A stretch of 64,000 nt of DNA. Source: Terfezia claveryi. Taxonomy: Eukaryota > Ascomycota > Pezizomycetes > Pezizales > Pezizaceae. Positions 20,647-31,734 of the stretch are shown piece after piece. The stretch is from assembly GCA_015179025.1 (NCBI GenBank), contig WHUX01000190.1:37359-101358 (forward strand), in the 5' to 3' direction. The notes under the pieces are model-generated. The model was not told where the DNA came from. It did no database searches and was given only the letters and a program-made list of their open reading frames with translations. Both the position numbers and the translations under genes were made by a program. Each line of letters opens with the position of its first letter. The stretch's first letter is position 1.

Positions 20647-22497
20647 TCACTCCTCCCCACCAAAACACAAGAACCTCTTCCACCCCTTCTTCTTTGGCCC
20701 CGCAGGCGCCACCGCCAATTCTTTGTTTCCGCCATCAAATCCCACCACACTTCTATCCTTCCCCCTTGCTACGTTCTTCTTCCCTCCCCATCTGCCCCTC
20801 CACCACTTCTTCTTCCCCTCCGCCCCTCCACTCCCCTGATCAAAATCATACTCACTTCCGCCCCAGTTCCCGGGACTTCCAATGCCCAACTCCTCCTCCC
20901 TGATCCCTTCCACCTCCGCCGCAACACGCATCGAGCGGGCGAGATACATGAATGTATCACCTGTAGCGGTAGTGTTCGCAGTGATGGTGCTGAGGCGGTC
21001 GAGTTGTGGGGGTTTGAAGGTGAGGCTCTCGGCGTTTTGGCGGGAGTATGAAGCGCGGAGGGAGGTGGAGGCACGGATGGAGGAAGTACTGGAGGGGGGG
21101 AGCTGTGATCGGTCGCGGATGGGCTGGGGTGGGATCTGGAAGGAGGTGGAGCGTTGGGGCAGTTGGGGGCGATCGGGGAGGTCGGTGGGGCTGGGGGTGG
21201 CAGTACGGGAGCCGCGTTTCCAGATAGTGTTAGTCGCCATTGAGCGCTCGGTGATCATTGAGTAACTTGCGGGTTCGCGCTTTGTTTTCTCGAGGCTCAG
21301 GTTGGACTCACGGATGCCGACGTCCTCGGGTCTGTGGTAGTAATATGCCCCTTCCCCCGCCCCGCCCCCACCACCCTCAAAGGTAAATGACGACCCCGCC
21401 CTCCCCACCACACCCTCTGGCACAAACGCCCTCATCCCAGGCTCCTCCCTCTCCCCATCCACCAAACATTCTTCAATCGCGGGAATCAAACTCGCCAGTA
21501 GCATCTCCACCAACTCCGCCAGCCTCTCCAACTTGTTCCTCTCCCACTCCACATCCCTCTTCACCACCAGCACAGCCTCCTTCTGCTCATCCCCAACCCC
21601 CGCGCCAAGCTCCCTCAACCCAATCCCCACCTCCTCCAGTAAAGTCCTCACATCGACTTTCACACTCGTCAACCTCTCCGCTAGACTCGCCCCGTAAGAA
21701 TCCTCCCCGTCCCGGAGAGCGAGTAAGGTACAGACCGAACTCACCCTACATACAACCCGAGTCCCATCCCCCCCTTCATTCTCCCCGCCGCCGCTCCGCA
21801 GAGCGGTCATGAATCGATTTAATCCCCACATCCCAATCCCCCCCTCTATCCGACGAACAAACGTTCTAGCGCACTTGGTATATCGCGTTAGACTCTCGTC
21901 GTCGACGGGGACACTCGTGCATCGGAGGAGGCTAATTGGTCGAGACTGCAACGATGGGCCAAGTATTACCTGCGTCCCTGGATGCGGCGGGAGAGGAGGA
22001 GGAGGTGGTGGGTTCGAAAATTCAGTCATCGAGTCGAGGACATCGTCTAGTAAGTCACAGAGACTCATGCTGCCCCTGTATGGGGTCAGGGGGATAGTAG
22101 AGAGTAATGGATAAGGTTTCGAAAGCTCATTGGTGGTGGTGGTAGCGGCATGGGTATTTTTCAACGGGTATGATGATAGCCCGACGCCGGAATCTGAGGA
22201 TTTGTGATGAGGTTGGAAGTGAGATTGAGCCTGAGACTGGGCCTGAGCCTGAGCCTGGGCCTGAGCCTGAGCTTGCTGTTGTGGTTTGGGGGGGGAGGAT
22301 GGCGGGGTTAATATACCCGCCGTCCTCGCGGAACCGGAGGAGGTATGATGGTGGAGGTTGTGCAGTGGTGGGGAAAGTGTAGATGTCGTGGGAGGAGGCG
22401 TCGGCGGACTATTTGGGAGCCGGTGCCCCTCGACGATGGGTGGGTATGCCGGCTGGGACCACTCCCGGAGGGGGGGGGGTAGGCAGCCATTGCTCAC
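20647..22497 (-). CDS. Uncharacterised fungal protein, Pro-rich N-terminus, helical centre
   Basis: A long minus-strand frame ends at 20647. It stays open to about 22600, but the first codon of the 616-codon version (22497) is GTG; the first in-frame ATG is at 22068 (MSLCDLLDDVLDSMTEF, 473 aa). Either translation starts there or a spliced upstream exon supplies the start. The N-terminal part is rich in Pro, Ser and Gln-Ala (22220-22290). The centre is a helical region, with SLCDLLDDVLDSM, YTKCARTFVRRIEGG and SSVCTLLALRDGEDSYG, that looks like a folded domain. A Ser/Thr/Pro-rich linker and a basic, Gly/Trp-rich tail ending KKKGWKRFLCFGGEE follow. I do not recognise the family. Codon use is GC-rich and the frame undamaged, so it is probably a real gene. 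Confidence 0.6.
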   Translation of the reverse strand: MSNGCLPPPLREWSQPAYPPIVEGHRLPNSPPTPPPTTSTLSPPLHNLHHHTSSGSARTAGILTPPSSPPKPQQQAQAQAQAQAQAQSQAQSHFQPHHKSSDSGVGLSSYPLKNTHAATTTTNELSKPYPLLSTIPLTPYRGSMSLCDLLDDVLDSMTEFSNPPPPPPLPPHPGTQVILGPSLQSRPISLLRCTSVPVDDESLTRYTKCARTFVRRIEGGIGMWGLNRFMTALRSGGGENEGGDGTRVVCRVSSVCTLLALRDGEDSYGASLAERLTSVKVDVRTLLEEVGIGLRELGAGVGDEQKEAVLVVKRDVEWERNKLERLAELVEMLLASLIPAIEECLVDGEREEPGMRAFVPEGVVGRAGSSFTFEGGGGGAGEGAYYYHRPEDVGIRESNLSLEKTKREPASYSMITERSMATNTIWKRGSRTATPSPTDLPDRPQLPQRSTSFQIPPQPIRDRSQLPPSSTSSIRASTSLRASYSRQNAESLTFKPPQLDRLSTITANTTATGDTFMYLARSMRVAAEVEGIREEELGIGSPGNWGGSEYDFDQGSGGAEGKKKWWRGRWGGKKNVARGKDRSVVGFDGGNKELAVAPAGPKKKGWKRFLCFGGEE

Positions 22498-22651
22498 TGA
22501 ATTCGACCGGCGTGGTGATGAAGGGTCGATCCGAAGAGTTGAGTTTTCGATATAACTTTGTGATGTGAGGTGATGCTCGCAAGACGTCAGAGATAGAAAA
22601 TTATGCCCTCAAAGCCCAACGAGCCACCGGTTCAAACAATAAACACCGCTG

Positions 22652-22747
22652 CAGATGTACAATATCCACTTCAGCCTCTTTGCCAGATGTACAATATCCA
22701 ATTCAGCCTCTTCGCCAGATGTACAATATCCAATTCAGCCTCTTTGC
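22652..22747 (+). repeat. 32-bp tandem repeat, 3 copies
   Basis: CAGATGTACAATATCC begins units at 22652, 22684 and 22716; the units are nearly identical and include TTCAGCCTCTT. It lies in the putative upstream region of the gene at 20647-22497. Confidence 0.85.
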
Positions 22748-23016
22748 TCGCCGGTCGCGCAGGAATCGGGGTCCGGTCGGGGAATCGTAAGAAGGGAATT
22801 ACTGTCGTTATAAATCGCTGGCCCAAAAGCGCACAAGTGAGCAAATCTAGATCAAAGCCGTCAGTCTTCGCCAGTCTCGCCAGTCTCGCCTGCTGTCAGC
22901 CGCGCCCCTCGTTCAATTCCAAGTTGGCTGCACGCTTCAATTGCAGGATTTTCAAAAAACAAAGCAGCTCTCGCATTCGCATCTCTCCAACCTCCTTCTG
23001 CCTGGCAGCCCAACGG

Positions 23017-23030
23017 GGGGGGGGGGGGGA
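23017..23030. repeat. Poly(G) run of about 14
   Basis: An uninterrupted G run. Similar runs occur at about 25750-25761 (G), 29800-29815 (C), 53624-53635 (C) and 53780-53791 (C). Such runs are prone to sequencing length errors. Confidence 0.8.
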
Positions 23031-23344
23031 TATAGAGTCACTTTAGACATTCCTTCCCACCCTTCAATGGCCTGCGGTGCGTTGTCTCCGCACCCGTCCC
23101 AATCGGCCACGTGCATAACCCCAATCAAAGCTTTCCCAGCGTAAATGTAAGAGAGAAAAAAAAAAAAAGGCGCCGATCAAACGCAAGCATGAGGCATGCC
23201 TAGACGTACCTTAAAACATAAAGTCTCCCAATGAAATGTCTGGGGTGGAGTTCTGAGCAGGGATGAGGCGTTGTGTTGGGGCTGATTTGCGTGCGTGCCA
23301 ACGATGGGGGATGCGAAACGAGATTGGACGGGGAGGGAGACAGC

Positions 23345-23412
23345 CAGCTGGGGGAAGAAGAAGAGGGAGAAGAGGGAGGAGAGGGAGAGGAGGGAGAAAG
23401 AGGGGGAACAGA
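23345..23412. repeat. Purine-only tract (GAGGGAGAA-like)
   Basis: A run of almost only A and G with GAGGGAGAAGAGGGAGGAG-type repeats. It can form triplex DNA. No gene is supported across it; the Arg/Glu-rich translations are compositional. Confidence 0.7.
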
Positions 23413-24155
23413 AAGGTACCGGTATAACAGGTTGGCCGATGAAGAAGAGGAATTCGTCACTCGTCTCTTTTTGCCGATCGCAACTCCAGCACGGCGGGCC
23501 AGGTGGATATGTCTCGTTCTTATGCCCGCCGTCGGTCAGAGAAACAAAAGCCCACCGTCAAACCGAGATAATTCAAAGGATATACCGTTGGCCCCGGCTA
23601 GGTACGTGAAGAGTTGTAAAGGCGATGGAGGTCGAGATGGAAGCTTGGAAGAGCGATGAAGAGATGAGCCCCCCATCCGAAGAGATATCCATCCCTCCAC
23701 ATGTATATATATATATGTGCTGTATATACTGTACCATTCTTTCATACCAATACCGCTCCTCTCCTCGCCAAATAAAAAGCACCTGCCTGCCCATCATCAT
23801 CAAACTGGTTGGGATTGCAATTGCGCATAATGATCTTCTAGCGATGTGCCCAGGCGCAGGCTGAAACAGCGAATCCAGGGCCAACTCAGAGAAGAAGAAG
23901 CCTGAACCGGTTGGCAGGGGGAGATTGAACGTTTCGAAGCAAGGCTACTCTCATCAAGCTCATGTTATTTATGATGCAGTACTTCTACTCTACTCGAGTA
24001 TAACCGAGTAGATCTTGATCACCAAGCTCGCTCAGTTAACGTGGCGGGTGAGGCTCGCTCGGGAAAAGAAACTGCCAGTGCCACTGGAAAATCGAACGGG
24101 GGGGAGGTGGGGGGGGGGCGTCCGTACGGTACTCGAGTTTATAACATAGAGCACG

Positions 24156-24173
24156 AGAGGTACCGGTACCTCT
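24156..24173. promoter_or_regulatory. 18-bp perfect palindrome AGAGGTACCGGTACCTCT
   Basis: The palindrome is centred on TACCGGTA. The same 8-bp core occurs at 23417, 24431 and 24815, four times in 1.4 kb. Dyad symmetry suggests a dimeric factor site, but no gene next to it is supported, so the role is a guess. Confidence 0.35.
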
Positions 24174-24540
24174 GTCCTGGTACCGCGGCTGGGCCAATAA
24201 TCGCAGGACATAAGCAACTCTCTGCAATACTCAATCTGCGTAGGCGTGCCTGCATCGGTACTGCTTGCTTGATATTTCTCGGGCTGCAGCCAACCCGCTG
24301 GACCACTCAGTAGTTCCTAGGTGTGAAGCCCTTACAGTAAGGAAATTGTTTGTTTTTCCATACAAATCTGCGGAGTCTCGAGATTGGAAATTTTCCGTTG
24401 CCGATACGGAGTTAACCCCCCCGTGAGCTGTACCGGTACCTACATCCCCAGCCTCATTCATCCCACTGCGTAAATACTTTAAATATATCCCCGAAAATTC
24501 GGGAAGGCTCTGCGCGATTACAACCTACGTAACAGTATAC

Positions 24541-24813
24541 ATGAATACGTATACCTCCTGCTGTTGTTTGCTGGCATTAGGCTTCTTCCCCTTAATTGCG
24601 TATTTCTGTTTGCTGATTCGATGCTTCCTGCGGCGCTCGAGGCTATTGGAAAAGAAATTACGCCTCACGGCGTACCTGTCCGCGCATTTATGTTTTAAAC
24701 TCCTGTTCACTGTCGGAGTGCGGGCTCAGGAACTGCAAGAAAACCTAGTACAAGTAGTGAATCGATCGGGAGTTGCTGACCATGATCAGCCCAAGGGATC
24801 CAGTAGTTTGTAG
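24541..24813 (+). CDS. Possible small membrane protein, uncertain
   Basis: An ATG at 24541 opens a 90-codon frame with a hydrophobic N-terminus (CCCLLALGFFPLIAYFCLLI), then a basic stretch RCFLRRSRLLEKKLR, giving the look of one membrane helix with a cytosolic anchor. There is no family match I can name, and single-frame hydrophobic ORFs of this size can occur by chance. Confidence 0.2.
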   Translation: MNTYTSCCCLLALGFFPLIAYFCLLIRCFLRRSRLLEKKLRLTAYLSAHLCFKLLFTVGVRAQELQENLVQVVNRSGVADHDQPKGSSSL

Positions 24814-27800
24814 GTACCGGTATGTAGATATTCGATCAGGCACACCAGAGATGCAACATCCTGCACCGTACATATACCGCTTCCGCTTACCTTGTGTGTT
24901 TGTGCCAAAGATTCACGTGACCTCCAGCAAAACTTTGTTATCAGTCAGAGTTCCGGCGTAAGACTCTGTGAGAATCCCTACTTACTTAATTACCAGCTAC
25001 CATCTCCATATTTGAGTCTTGTTTGCATCTCTCCTTGTTTGGTGTTCAGTTCAGGATATTGTCAAAAGTCTATACCCGTATCCTACTAGCAGATCCGCCA
25101 TATAGCTAGTCTCACGAATACCACCATCAGAACTAATAAAAAAAATAATTGGACTGGATACCTCTTATGCGACTAAAATGTCCCCAAAGTGCTTGGTGTT
25201 GAAAGATCTATATATAATATCCTGCAAGCAGTATAGATGCAGATAGCTCTCCATGTACCTAACAAGACGAGTGCATCTCGAAACATCCACCTAGTATGAT
25301 CGGGAAATATCAATCCAATACATTCCACAGCAATTACAATACCGGCATGCACTCTAGACCCCATCACATAGCTACCATACATCTCAAAAACTAGGAAGTA
25401 TATGAGTCCCAACAAACTTGGAGGCAGGATCTGCTACTGCCTGACCATTTAAATACTACCACCATTGTCGTAGGAAGGACAAATTAGAACCAGTGTGGCT
25501 AGGGAGCAAATCAGATATCTGTCAGAAGTGAAGTTTTACTGAATCCATAACATGTCGTCGATCCAACCGTTTGAAAATTCTACGATTGGATTACCTAGAG
25601 TATGATTCGATGAGATAAAAGTGGTGTTACTGTATGTAGAGTACATGTGGCGGTGTAGGATTGGGATAAGATACCGAGTGTACGTAAGTATATCCTTTCG
25701 TGTATCGCAGTACATGAAACGTTTGAAGTTCGGGAAACGGGTGAGTTTCGGGGGGGGGGGGGAACTGAAATGCGGGGTTGTGAGCGTTGGGGTGAATAAA
25801 GAATAAATCAATGGTCTTATGGATATAATATAGATGCACGGATTAGGAACTTGAGTGTACCAATGGTGCCTACCTACTTTATCATGCATGTCGGAAATAT
25901 AACAGAACTAGGATGAACTGGTTGGTACAGCTGGGATACCCCTGGTACCTACAGTGGTTATTAAGAGCGGGATGATGGTTAGATATTTTCCAGGAAGAGA
26001 GTGGATTGGCAGGGCTTTTAGTCGTGACATGGTTAGTTTGTTGGTACGGTTAGCTCGCAATATATTCGGCTGTTTTCAATTGAGTGATGACTGCGTCGAG
26101 TTGTGAGACGGATCTACAGGTCATGTAACCAGACTACAGGCTCATGGAGGCGAGGAGACTGGTATTTGATCTAGACTACGGTATAGATATATCATCAGGT
26201 GCGTAGGTAGTACGCACCGTGCTCAACCTTGATAAGCTGCAGCCTCTGTACTACATGTACGGACACGAGGCAAATGCACGTACGTACTGCTGGGGTAAAA
26301 ATAGCCATCAATTGGGTTCTCTACTTCTATTCGCTAAAAATCAGATATTGGCCCTTAACTAGTATTTATGCAAACTACACCGCGTACGCCATGCCTAGAC
26401 CAAGTAGAGTTCAGATAGTCTTCTTATGGGTTCAATCGGTAAGATGATTAGGAACGGAAACCGCGGTTCCGTGTCTCATGTCAAATACCTACTCTGCTTT
26501 TGGTACTACATGAAACTCCATAGAGCTCAAGTAGCTCTCAGGCTAATCTACAGCATAGAGGAGCAAGTATCATCACTTATACAGCACCTAGGTAGACCTT
26601 CATACAGTCAATGCTCGCCTTCTCGTTGATAAACAACTCAGAATCAAGAAAGCCGTAGAGCCCGAGCCATGCACGTGTACATTACTTTTCGGGATTTTAG
26701 ACGCATATATAATCGATATCACTTTCTCCTTGGTTGAGCGGGATTTCAAAATTGGGTCTCCTGGTAAGAATCCGTGTCTAATTCAAGTTGCAGACTCGGG
26801 ATGCAGATAGAATTTCCGGCTCGGAGTAGCATCTCCGGAAACTGAACGTGCTACAGGCTTCGGGATAGAACAAGACCAGTCAGGATAAATGGCTTTTGAA
26901 CATGAAAACCTGAGATTTACATTCAAAACATTAGTCTCCTTACAGTATTGAATTCATCACCGAACAAAACGGCAAATTCCTGTTGCTGGATATACAGCCC
27001 CCTCTTGCTTAGGCGTAAATACCGAGCGAGCTAAAAATCATCGACTGTTGTCTAGTCGCTGTGAAACTCCTGATCGGGTAGTTGATTGGCTTGGCAGTCA
27101 CGGCGTTCGTACTCATCTCTTGTACTCTTAATTGCCGGAAACCTTCTCAATGTGCCAGAGAGCAGGTAAACATGCATATCAACAGACCTGGTCAGTTGGG
27201 TAGAAAGAAAATTGCTTTTCCTGATGGGACACGTCTATGCCCACAAAGCCCATAGTGTATATTATTAGACCATATGAAAACGGTAGACAAGCATGTGGAC
27301 AGAAATGCCAAGCTATTGTGAATTGTGAGGCTACCCATAGAAAATTTCTGCTTTTGCTTCGACTGCCTAGGTAGGCTGGCCGAGTACACAACCAAGACTA
27401 AGTGGTCACGTGCTGAGAGATAGTATTGATAACCTAGAAGCGACGTTAACCGGTAGGTATCCGCTTGCAAGTGTCCCTCTACTGTACCTATCACTAGCTC
27501 AGGGAAAATCTTCAAATCGACAGAAAAAATCTAAAGACTCTTTCACCTTTGACTAGAGATCTATGTAGATCTGGTAAATTTCGATTTGTGGCCATCCTAA
27601 GTCCGGGACAAACTTTGATTGAGTGATCTTTGACTAACATTCGTTTTCATCAACTGAAATGATTAACGGAGTACATCCTGCTGGTGGGCATAGAAGGCGA
27701 TCTATATACACGTGCAAGACGGGTAAAATCAAACCATTCCTAATGTGGTAGTGATTCCACCTAGCTCAACCAAATAGAGCAGGGCACTTCCAGGAACGGT

Positions 27801-30255
27801 TCTAATTTAGAAGGTTATTTATGCTCTGTCCATATTCAGTTATTATTGTCCATGGATAGCAATCTCCACTACCTACATCTTCGTGGTGTAGTAGCTTATA
27901 ATCTAGAACTTACTGAATATCATCTTGGATGGTACAGTACATACATATCGGCGGTATACTCAGTTGAGTATGATTATGGATAGGATGCAGTGTTAATGTA
28001 ACAGGGACTAGACTCTGGACTATGAATTAAAACATGCTACTGTTCATCGAAGACTACATATCAAAATACAATCCACGGTGCCTATCGTATTGATTAATAC
28101 GAGAAATCCCTTCAGCCATAGTGGTACCAAAGTGGGATAAAGCATGCATATACGTATTTTAAGCTTTTAGTATTACTGTGGCAAGCCCCAATAGTTCCTG
28201 ACCACGCATACAACCCCCCATTCTGAATTTACTTACACTAGCTTTGGTGTACACGGCTGTAGCACGACTGCCGTGTAGCCGTCATACGCTTTTGGCAAGA
28301 GATTTGGGCCTGAGCATCAATTTTCATGTGGGACCTCTGTTCACAAAGCCTTTACTTAGGGCGACACGGGAAATTATAAGTGTGCCAGAGCTGAAATTGA
28401 GATGGTTGTCATAGATCCACGTCGATTTGTGTGGAGGCGGCTATAGCAACATGAGACGGAGGAGGGTTATCATGTTACCTGCCGCTTTTCCAAAATATTT
28501 CAGGGCCGTATGATTAATGCTTCTCTAGGTACTCCGTACAGTAATGCCTTGCCTAAGTACCTAGTCTGGTTGCAATGCCTACCAAAGGCTCGAGGGAACC
28601 AGACTAGCTCGAGGGTACACAAGCACTACACCACATAAAGACTAGTGCGTTACACATACTGTACCTCTATCGACAGAGCTGGAGGGTACATAAATATATA
28701 TGATCATGATCAGTTCATGAAGCACTGCTACGAAATTTAAAACTTCAATTTCAGTAGAAATCCCAGTTTTTCTGTCTCACGGCCGTAAAGCAGAGCGTGC
28801 CAAGGGACCCTGGGTACAGTAGCAAGGACCACTATGAACAACATTTGAACCCCCTGAATGTAAGTAGGAATGTTAGGTACGGTACATAGTACACACTGTA
28901 AGTAACAAAATAATGACGACTGAGGCCCTGTGGTTGTCGTAAGCTGGATAGTCTCAGGCTGGGATGTGATTACATACCCGCTTAGGTACATGCTGTTTAG
29001 ATTCCACTTGTTTCAGGTAAATGATGAAGGGTCCTTTCTTTCAATAGCTTCATACTTAATCTGCACCTGGTATTATCCCTACCGCGAGAAGGGGATCACT
29101 ACACTAGATAGTTGGGATCAAATGCAACAGATGGAAATTCACAACTCTGGGAAATTGATTGGCCGTTGGCCTGGTTTGAGTTTCGTCGTTAAAACGTCCA
29201 TGGCAACAAACGCTGCAAGCAGCGCGAATGGTTATGATTTAACGCTATTCTGCTACGATCTACGGATCTATAATAGATCTAGATCTTGCAGATGTGCACA
29301 ACGCCACTGCCAATCGACAGATACGGGCTATCCTAGACGCATGAATTCATGAGAAGGCCTATTATTTCCGCGAAAGCCCGGGTTGAAGGAATTGCAAGTT
29401 AGCGTTTTCAGCACTGTGCCCGTTCAATTTCGCCTTCTCCCGATATCCCTTGTACCGCTCCGAGTCGCATGCACCTTAATCTTCCAGTTCGTTTGCCTTG
29501 TCCCGCCAAGCGCCGACTCCTGGATGACAATCTCTATCTGTAGACTCCGCATTCCAGTGCTCCCACAGCAAGAATGCCACCCTTAAGTACTTTGCATCCC
29601 TCCTGGACCGCCCCGCTGGAGAGATAAAGGCACAGTATGGGTGCCGGCAGCATGACCTGCCCCCGCGTATTATTCCTCCCTTACAACATTGTAGCCTCGT
29701 GCCGGCGTGATGTGCTGTGTGCTAGGTATATCAGCAAGCTCCCCCCAGAAGCTCTCCCTCTCCATCCTCCACGTACTTCTTCTACTCTCGTGTGCAACCC
29801 ACCTCCCCCCCCCCCCGACCGTTCGGTTCACCCCCTCCGTTCCCACTCCTTCGAACGTCCCTTTTTTCTTCCCTCATCACACTCTTTGTCGACTGGGTCT
29901 GCATTGCTGCAATACCGACGTTCCTTCAGATCCGTGCCTTCCTTAACGTGCACGTTTGTACAGCTTAACGACTTAGCAAACAGCCCCGCGGGTTAGAGCT
30001 TGTACCTTCACCGATACCAACTACTATACATTCCTTTTTCGGACGGCTGAGAGTTATATCCAAAAGAGATCTCCAATATCTCGTTCCTGTGGTGGGAGTT
30101 TGTTCGATTTACATCTGGCAGGTAGGCTTGCATTTTCTATTCTTCAATGTTCCCCCCACATGGGGGTTGTGGTACTTGTCATTGACGGTTGGCCACTTAT
30201 GTTCACGATCATGGGGAATATAGTATATTTTCTTCGGCTCGATTTCAGCAACATC
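24814..30255. other. Long interval without a supported gene
   Basis: About 5.4 kb with only short frames and no recognisable domain on either strand. Contained signals: a short inverted repeat ACGGCTGTAG/ACGGCTACACGG-like near 28250, and the TAGTCTGGTT motif pair near 28561-28615 (separate entry). From 29640 onward the plus strand becomes pyrimidine-rich (CTCCCTCTCCATCCTCC...), as in fungal promoters, in front of the DUF1996 gene. Confidence 0.4.
28588..28615. repeat. AACCAGACTAG micro-insertion with perfect 8-bp TSD CTCGAGGG
   Basis: CTCGAGGG (28589-28596), AACCAGACTAG (28597-28607), CTCGAGGG (28608-28615). The direct repeat extends to 9 bp with the preceding G. The insert is the reverse complement of CTAGTCTGGTT, and a plus-strand CTAGTCTGGTT lies 36 bp upstream at 28561-28571. 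Confidence 0.7.
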
Positions 30256-31734
30256 ATGAGGAGCCTGCTTACCATCGCGACCGTCTTTTCTTGCCTTGCC
30301 CTGGAGGCGAGTGCTTTCTGGCGTCTACCATGTCGGGGCAGGTCAACTCTTCAGCGAATCGACCCTCTCGTCAACCCCGGCTTGCCAGCTGGCCACGTCC
30401 ACACGGTCCAGGGACCTGACAGTATGTTCCCAATTATTCTTCTTATCAGGAATTTACTGATTCGGGTAACAATAGCCATCTCCATCGACTCCACCAACGA
30501 GGAACTCATGGCAGGAAGCTGTAGCTCCTGTCAAGTGAAACAGGACAAATCCGCATACTGGACACCGGCAATGTACTTCCAACATGCCGACACCGGAAAA
30601 TTGGAGATCATCCCTCAAACTGGCGGTATGCTCGTATACTATCTCCAGCGTGGTGAAAATGTCACGGCAGCCCCTCCTGGCCTCCGCATACTTGCCGGTG
30701 ATCCATTCCTCCGCAGCTTTCCTTACCGAACTATCGAGAAATCATTGTGGCAGGCACATGACAGGACCGAAGATGCTCTCCGACAAAAGGCTGTGGGATT
30801 CAACTGTTTAAACTATGACGAGCCAGCCAACTCAGCATTGGGGCTTCGTGCTATGCCAGATGATCCATCAAAGTGTAAGGATGGTTTGAGGGCTGAAGTT
30901 TTCTTTCCCAGCTGTTGGGATGGCAAGCGTATTGATTCGCCGGACCACAAGGACCACATGCGATACCCCTCCTTGATGGATGACGGTACTTGCCCAGAAA
31001 CTCACCCTGTTCGAATTATTTCTCTGTTTTACGAAACTATCTGGGATGTTGCAGCTTTTTCCGGAATCGAGGGAAAATATGCCTTCTCCGATGGAGACCC
31101 ACTTGGGTATGGGTACCACGGTGACTTCATGAACGGATGGGATCAGGGGGTTCTTGAGCAGGCTGTTACCGAATGCCTTGATCCTAGTGGTGTTGTTGAG
31201 AAGTGTGGTGTCTTTGAGCACTATACCGAAGAGGAGATGCAATCCTGCAAGGTTAAAAACATTGACGTATTGGAAGATGTTACTGGACCTATGGATAAGC
31301 TCCCAGGCTGCAACCCAATCACTCATGGCCCTGAGCGTGCATCGAACGTTACTTGTGACGGTACTCCAGCTACCAACCCACCAAAGGAGGAGGATCAGTC
31401 AATCTACGGGGGTGTCGCAAGCTTCAGTAGTCTCTCCTCCATTCCTCTCATTCAAATCCCATCACCAACTACCAAGCCAGAGCTTATTGCCACGTTAATA
31501 CCTACAGAAACACCCACACAAACACCCACACAAACACCCATACAAACACCCACACCGGTGGTTCCGGAGACTCCTACTTCCGATCCTCCAACCAGCCCCA
31601 CTGTTAACCTTCATCTTGTTGTTGTTACCATAACCGAGACAAAGACCGTTGACGTTTACTACACCCCCACCCCACCTACAGTTCCCAGGAGGAGGCGACA
31701 TATCCATGGCGGTGCCCACCACCGCAAGCACTAA
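30256..31734 (+). CDS. Secreted DUF1996-domain protein, one intron
   Basis: Exons 30256-30421 and 30476-31734 join across a 54-bp GT-AG intron to give 474 aa. I chose the ATG at 30256 because it starts a signal peptide, MRSLLTIATVFSCLALEASA, cleaved before FWRLPC. The DUF1996 domain (about residues 25-310) shows RIDPLVNPG, HVHTVQGPD, SCSSCQV..DKSAYWTP, MRYPSLMDDG and GYHGDFMNGWD. The C-terminus is a Thr/Pro-rich linker with TPTQTPTQTPIQTPTP, then VTITETKTVDVYYTP and a basic tail RRRRHIHGGAHHRKH. Family members are secreted or wall-associated fungal proteins whose biochemical activity is poorly known. A Pro/Thr stalk suggests attachment to the wall. All family hallmark motifs are intact. Confidence 0.9.
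   Translation: MRSLLTIATVFSCLALEASAFWRLPCRGRSTLQRIDPLVNPGLPAGHVHTVQGPDSMFPIILLIRNLLIRVTIAISIDSTNEELMAGSCSSCQVKQDKSAYWTPAMYFQHADTGKLEIIPQTGGMLVYYLQRGENVTAAPPGLRILAGDPFLRSFPYRTIEKSLWQAHDRTEDALRQKAVGFNCLNYDEPANSALGLRAMPDDPSKCKDGLRAEVFFPSCWDGKRIDSPDHKDHMRYPSLMDDGTCPETHPVRIISLFYETIWDVAAFSGIEGKYAFSDGDPLGYGYHGDFMNGWDQGVLEQAVTECLDPSGVVEKCGVFEHYTEEEMQSCKVKNIDVLEDVTGPMDKLPGCNPITHGPERASNVTCDGTPATNPPKEEDQSIYGGVASFSSLSSIPLIQIPSPTTKPELIATLIPTETPTQTPTQTPIQTPTPVVPETPTSDPPTSPTVNLHLVVVTITETKTVDVYYTPTPPTVPRRRRHIHGGAHHRKH
30422..30475 (+). other. Intron of the DUF1996 gene (54 bp)
   Basis: GTATGT donor and AACAATAG acceptor. Removing it turns the frame into HVHTVQGPDTISIDSTNEEL, which restores the family pattern; reading through adds an aberrant hydrophobic stretch. 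Confidence 0.85.

Noticed and set aside
20882..22555. Several plus-strand frames (20882-21265, 21387-21812, 21809-22114)
   Set aside because: Shadows of the GC-rich minus-strand gene at 20647-22497; Pro/Ser- or Gly/Arg-rich without motifs.
29800..29815. Poly(C) run as a functional site
   Set aside because: Homopolymer run in a pyrimidine-rich promoter region; no other evidence.
30868..31326. 152-codon minus-strand frame
   Set aside because: Antisense shadow of the DUF1996 exon.
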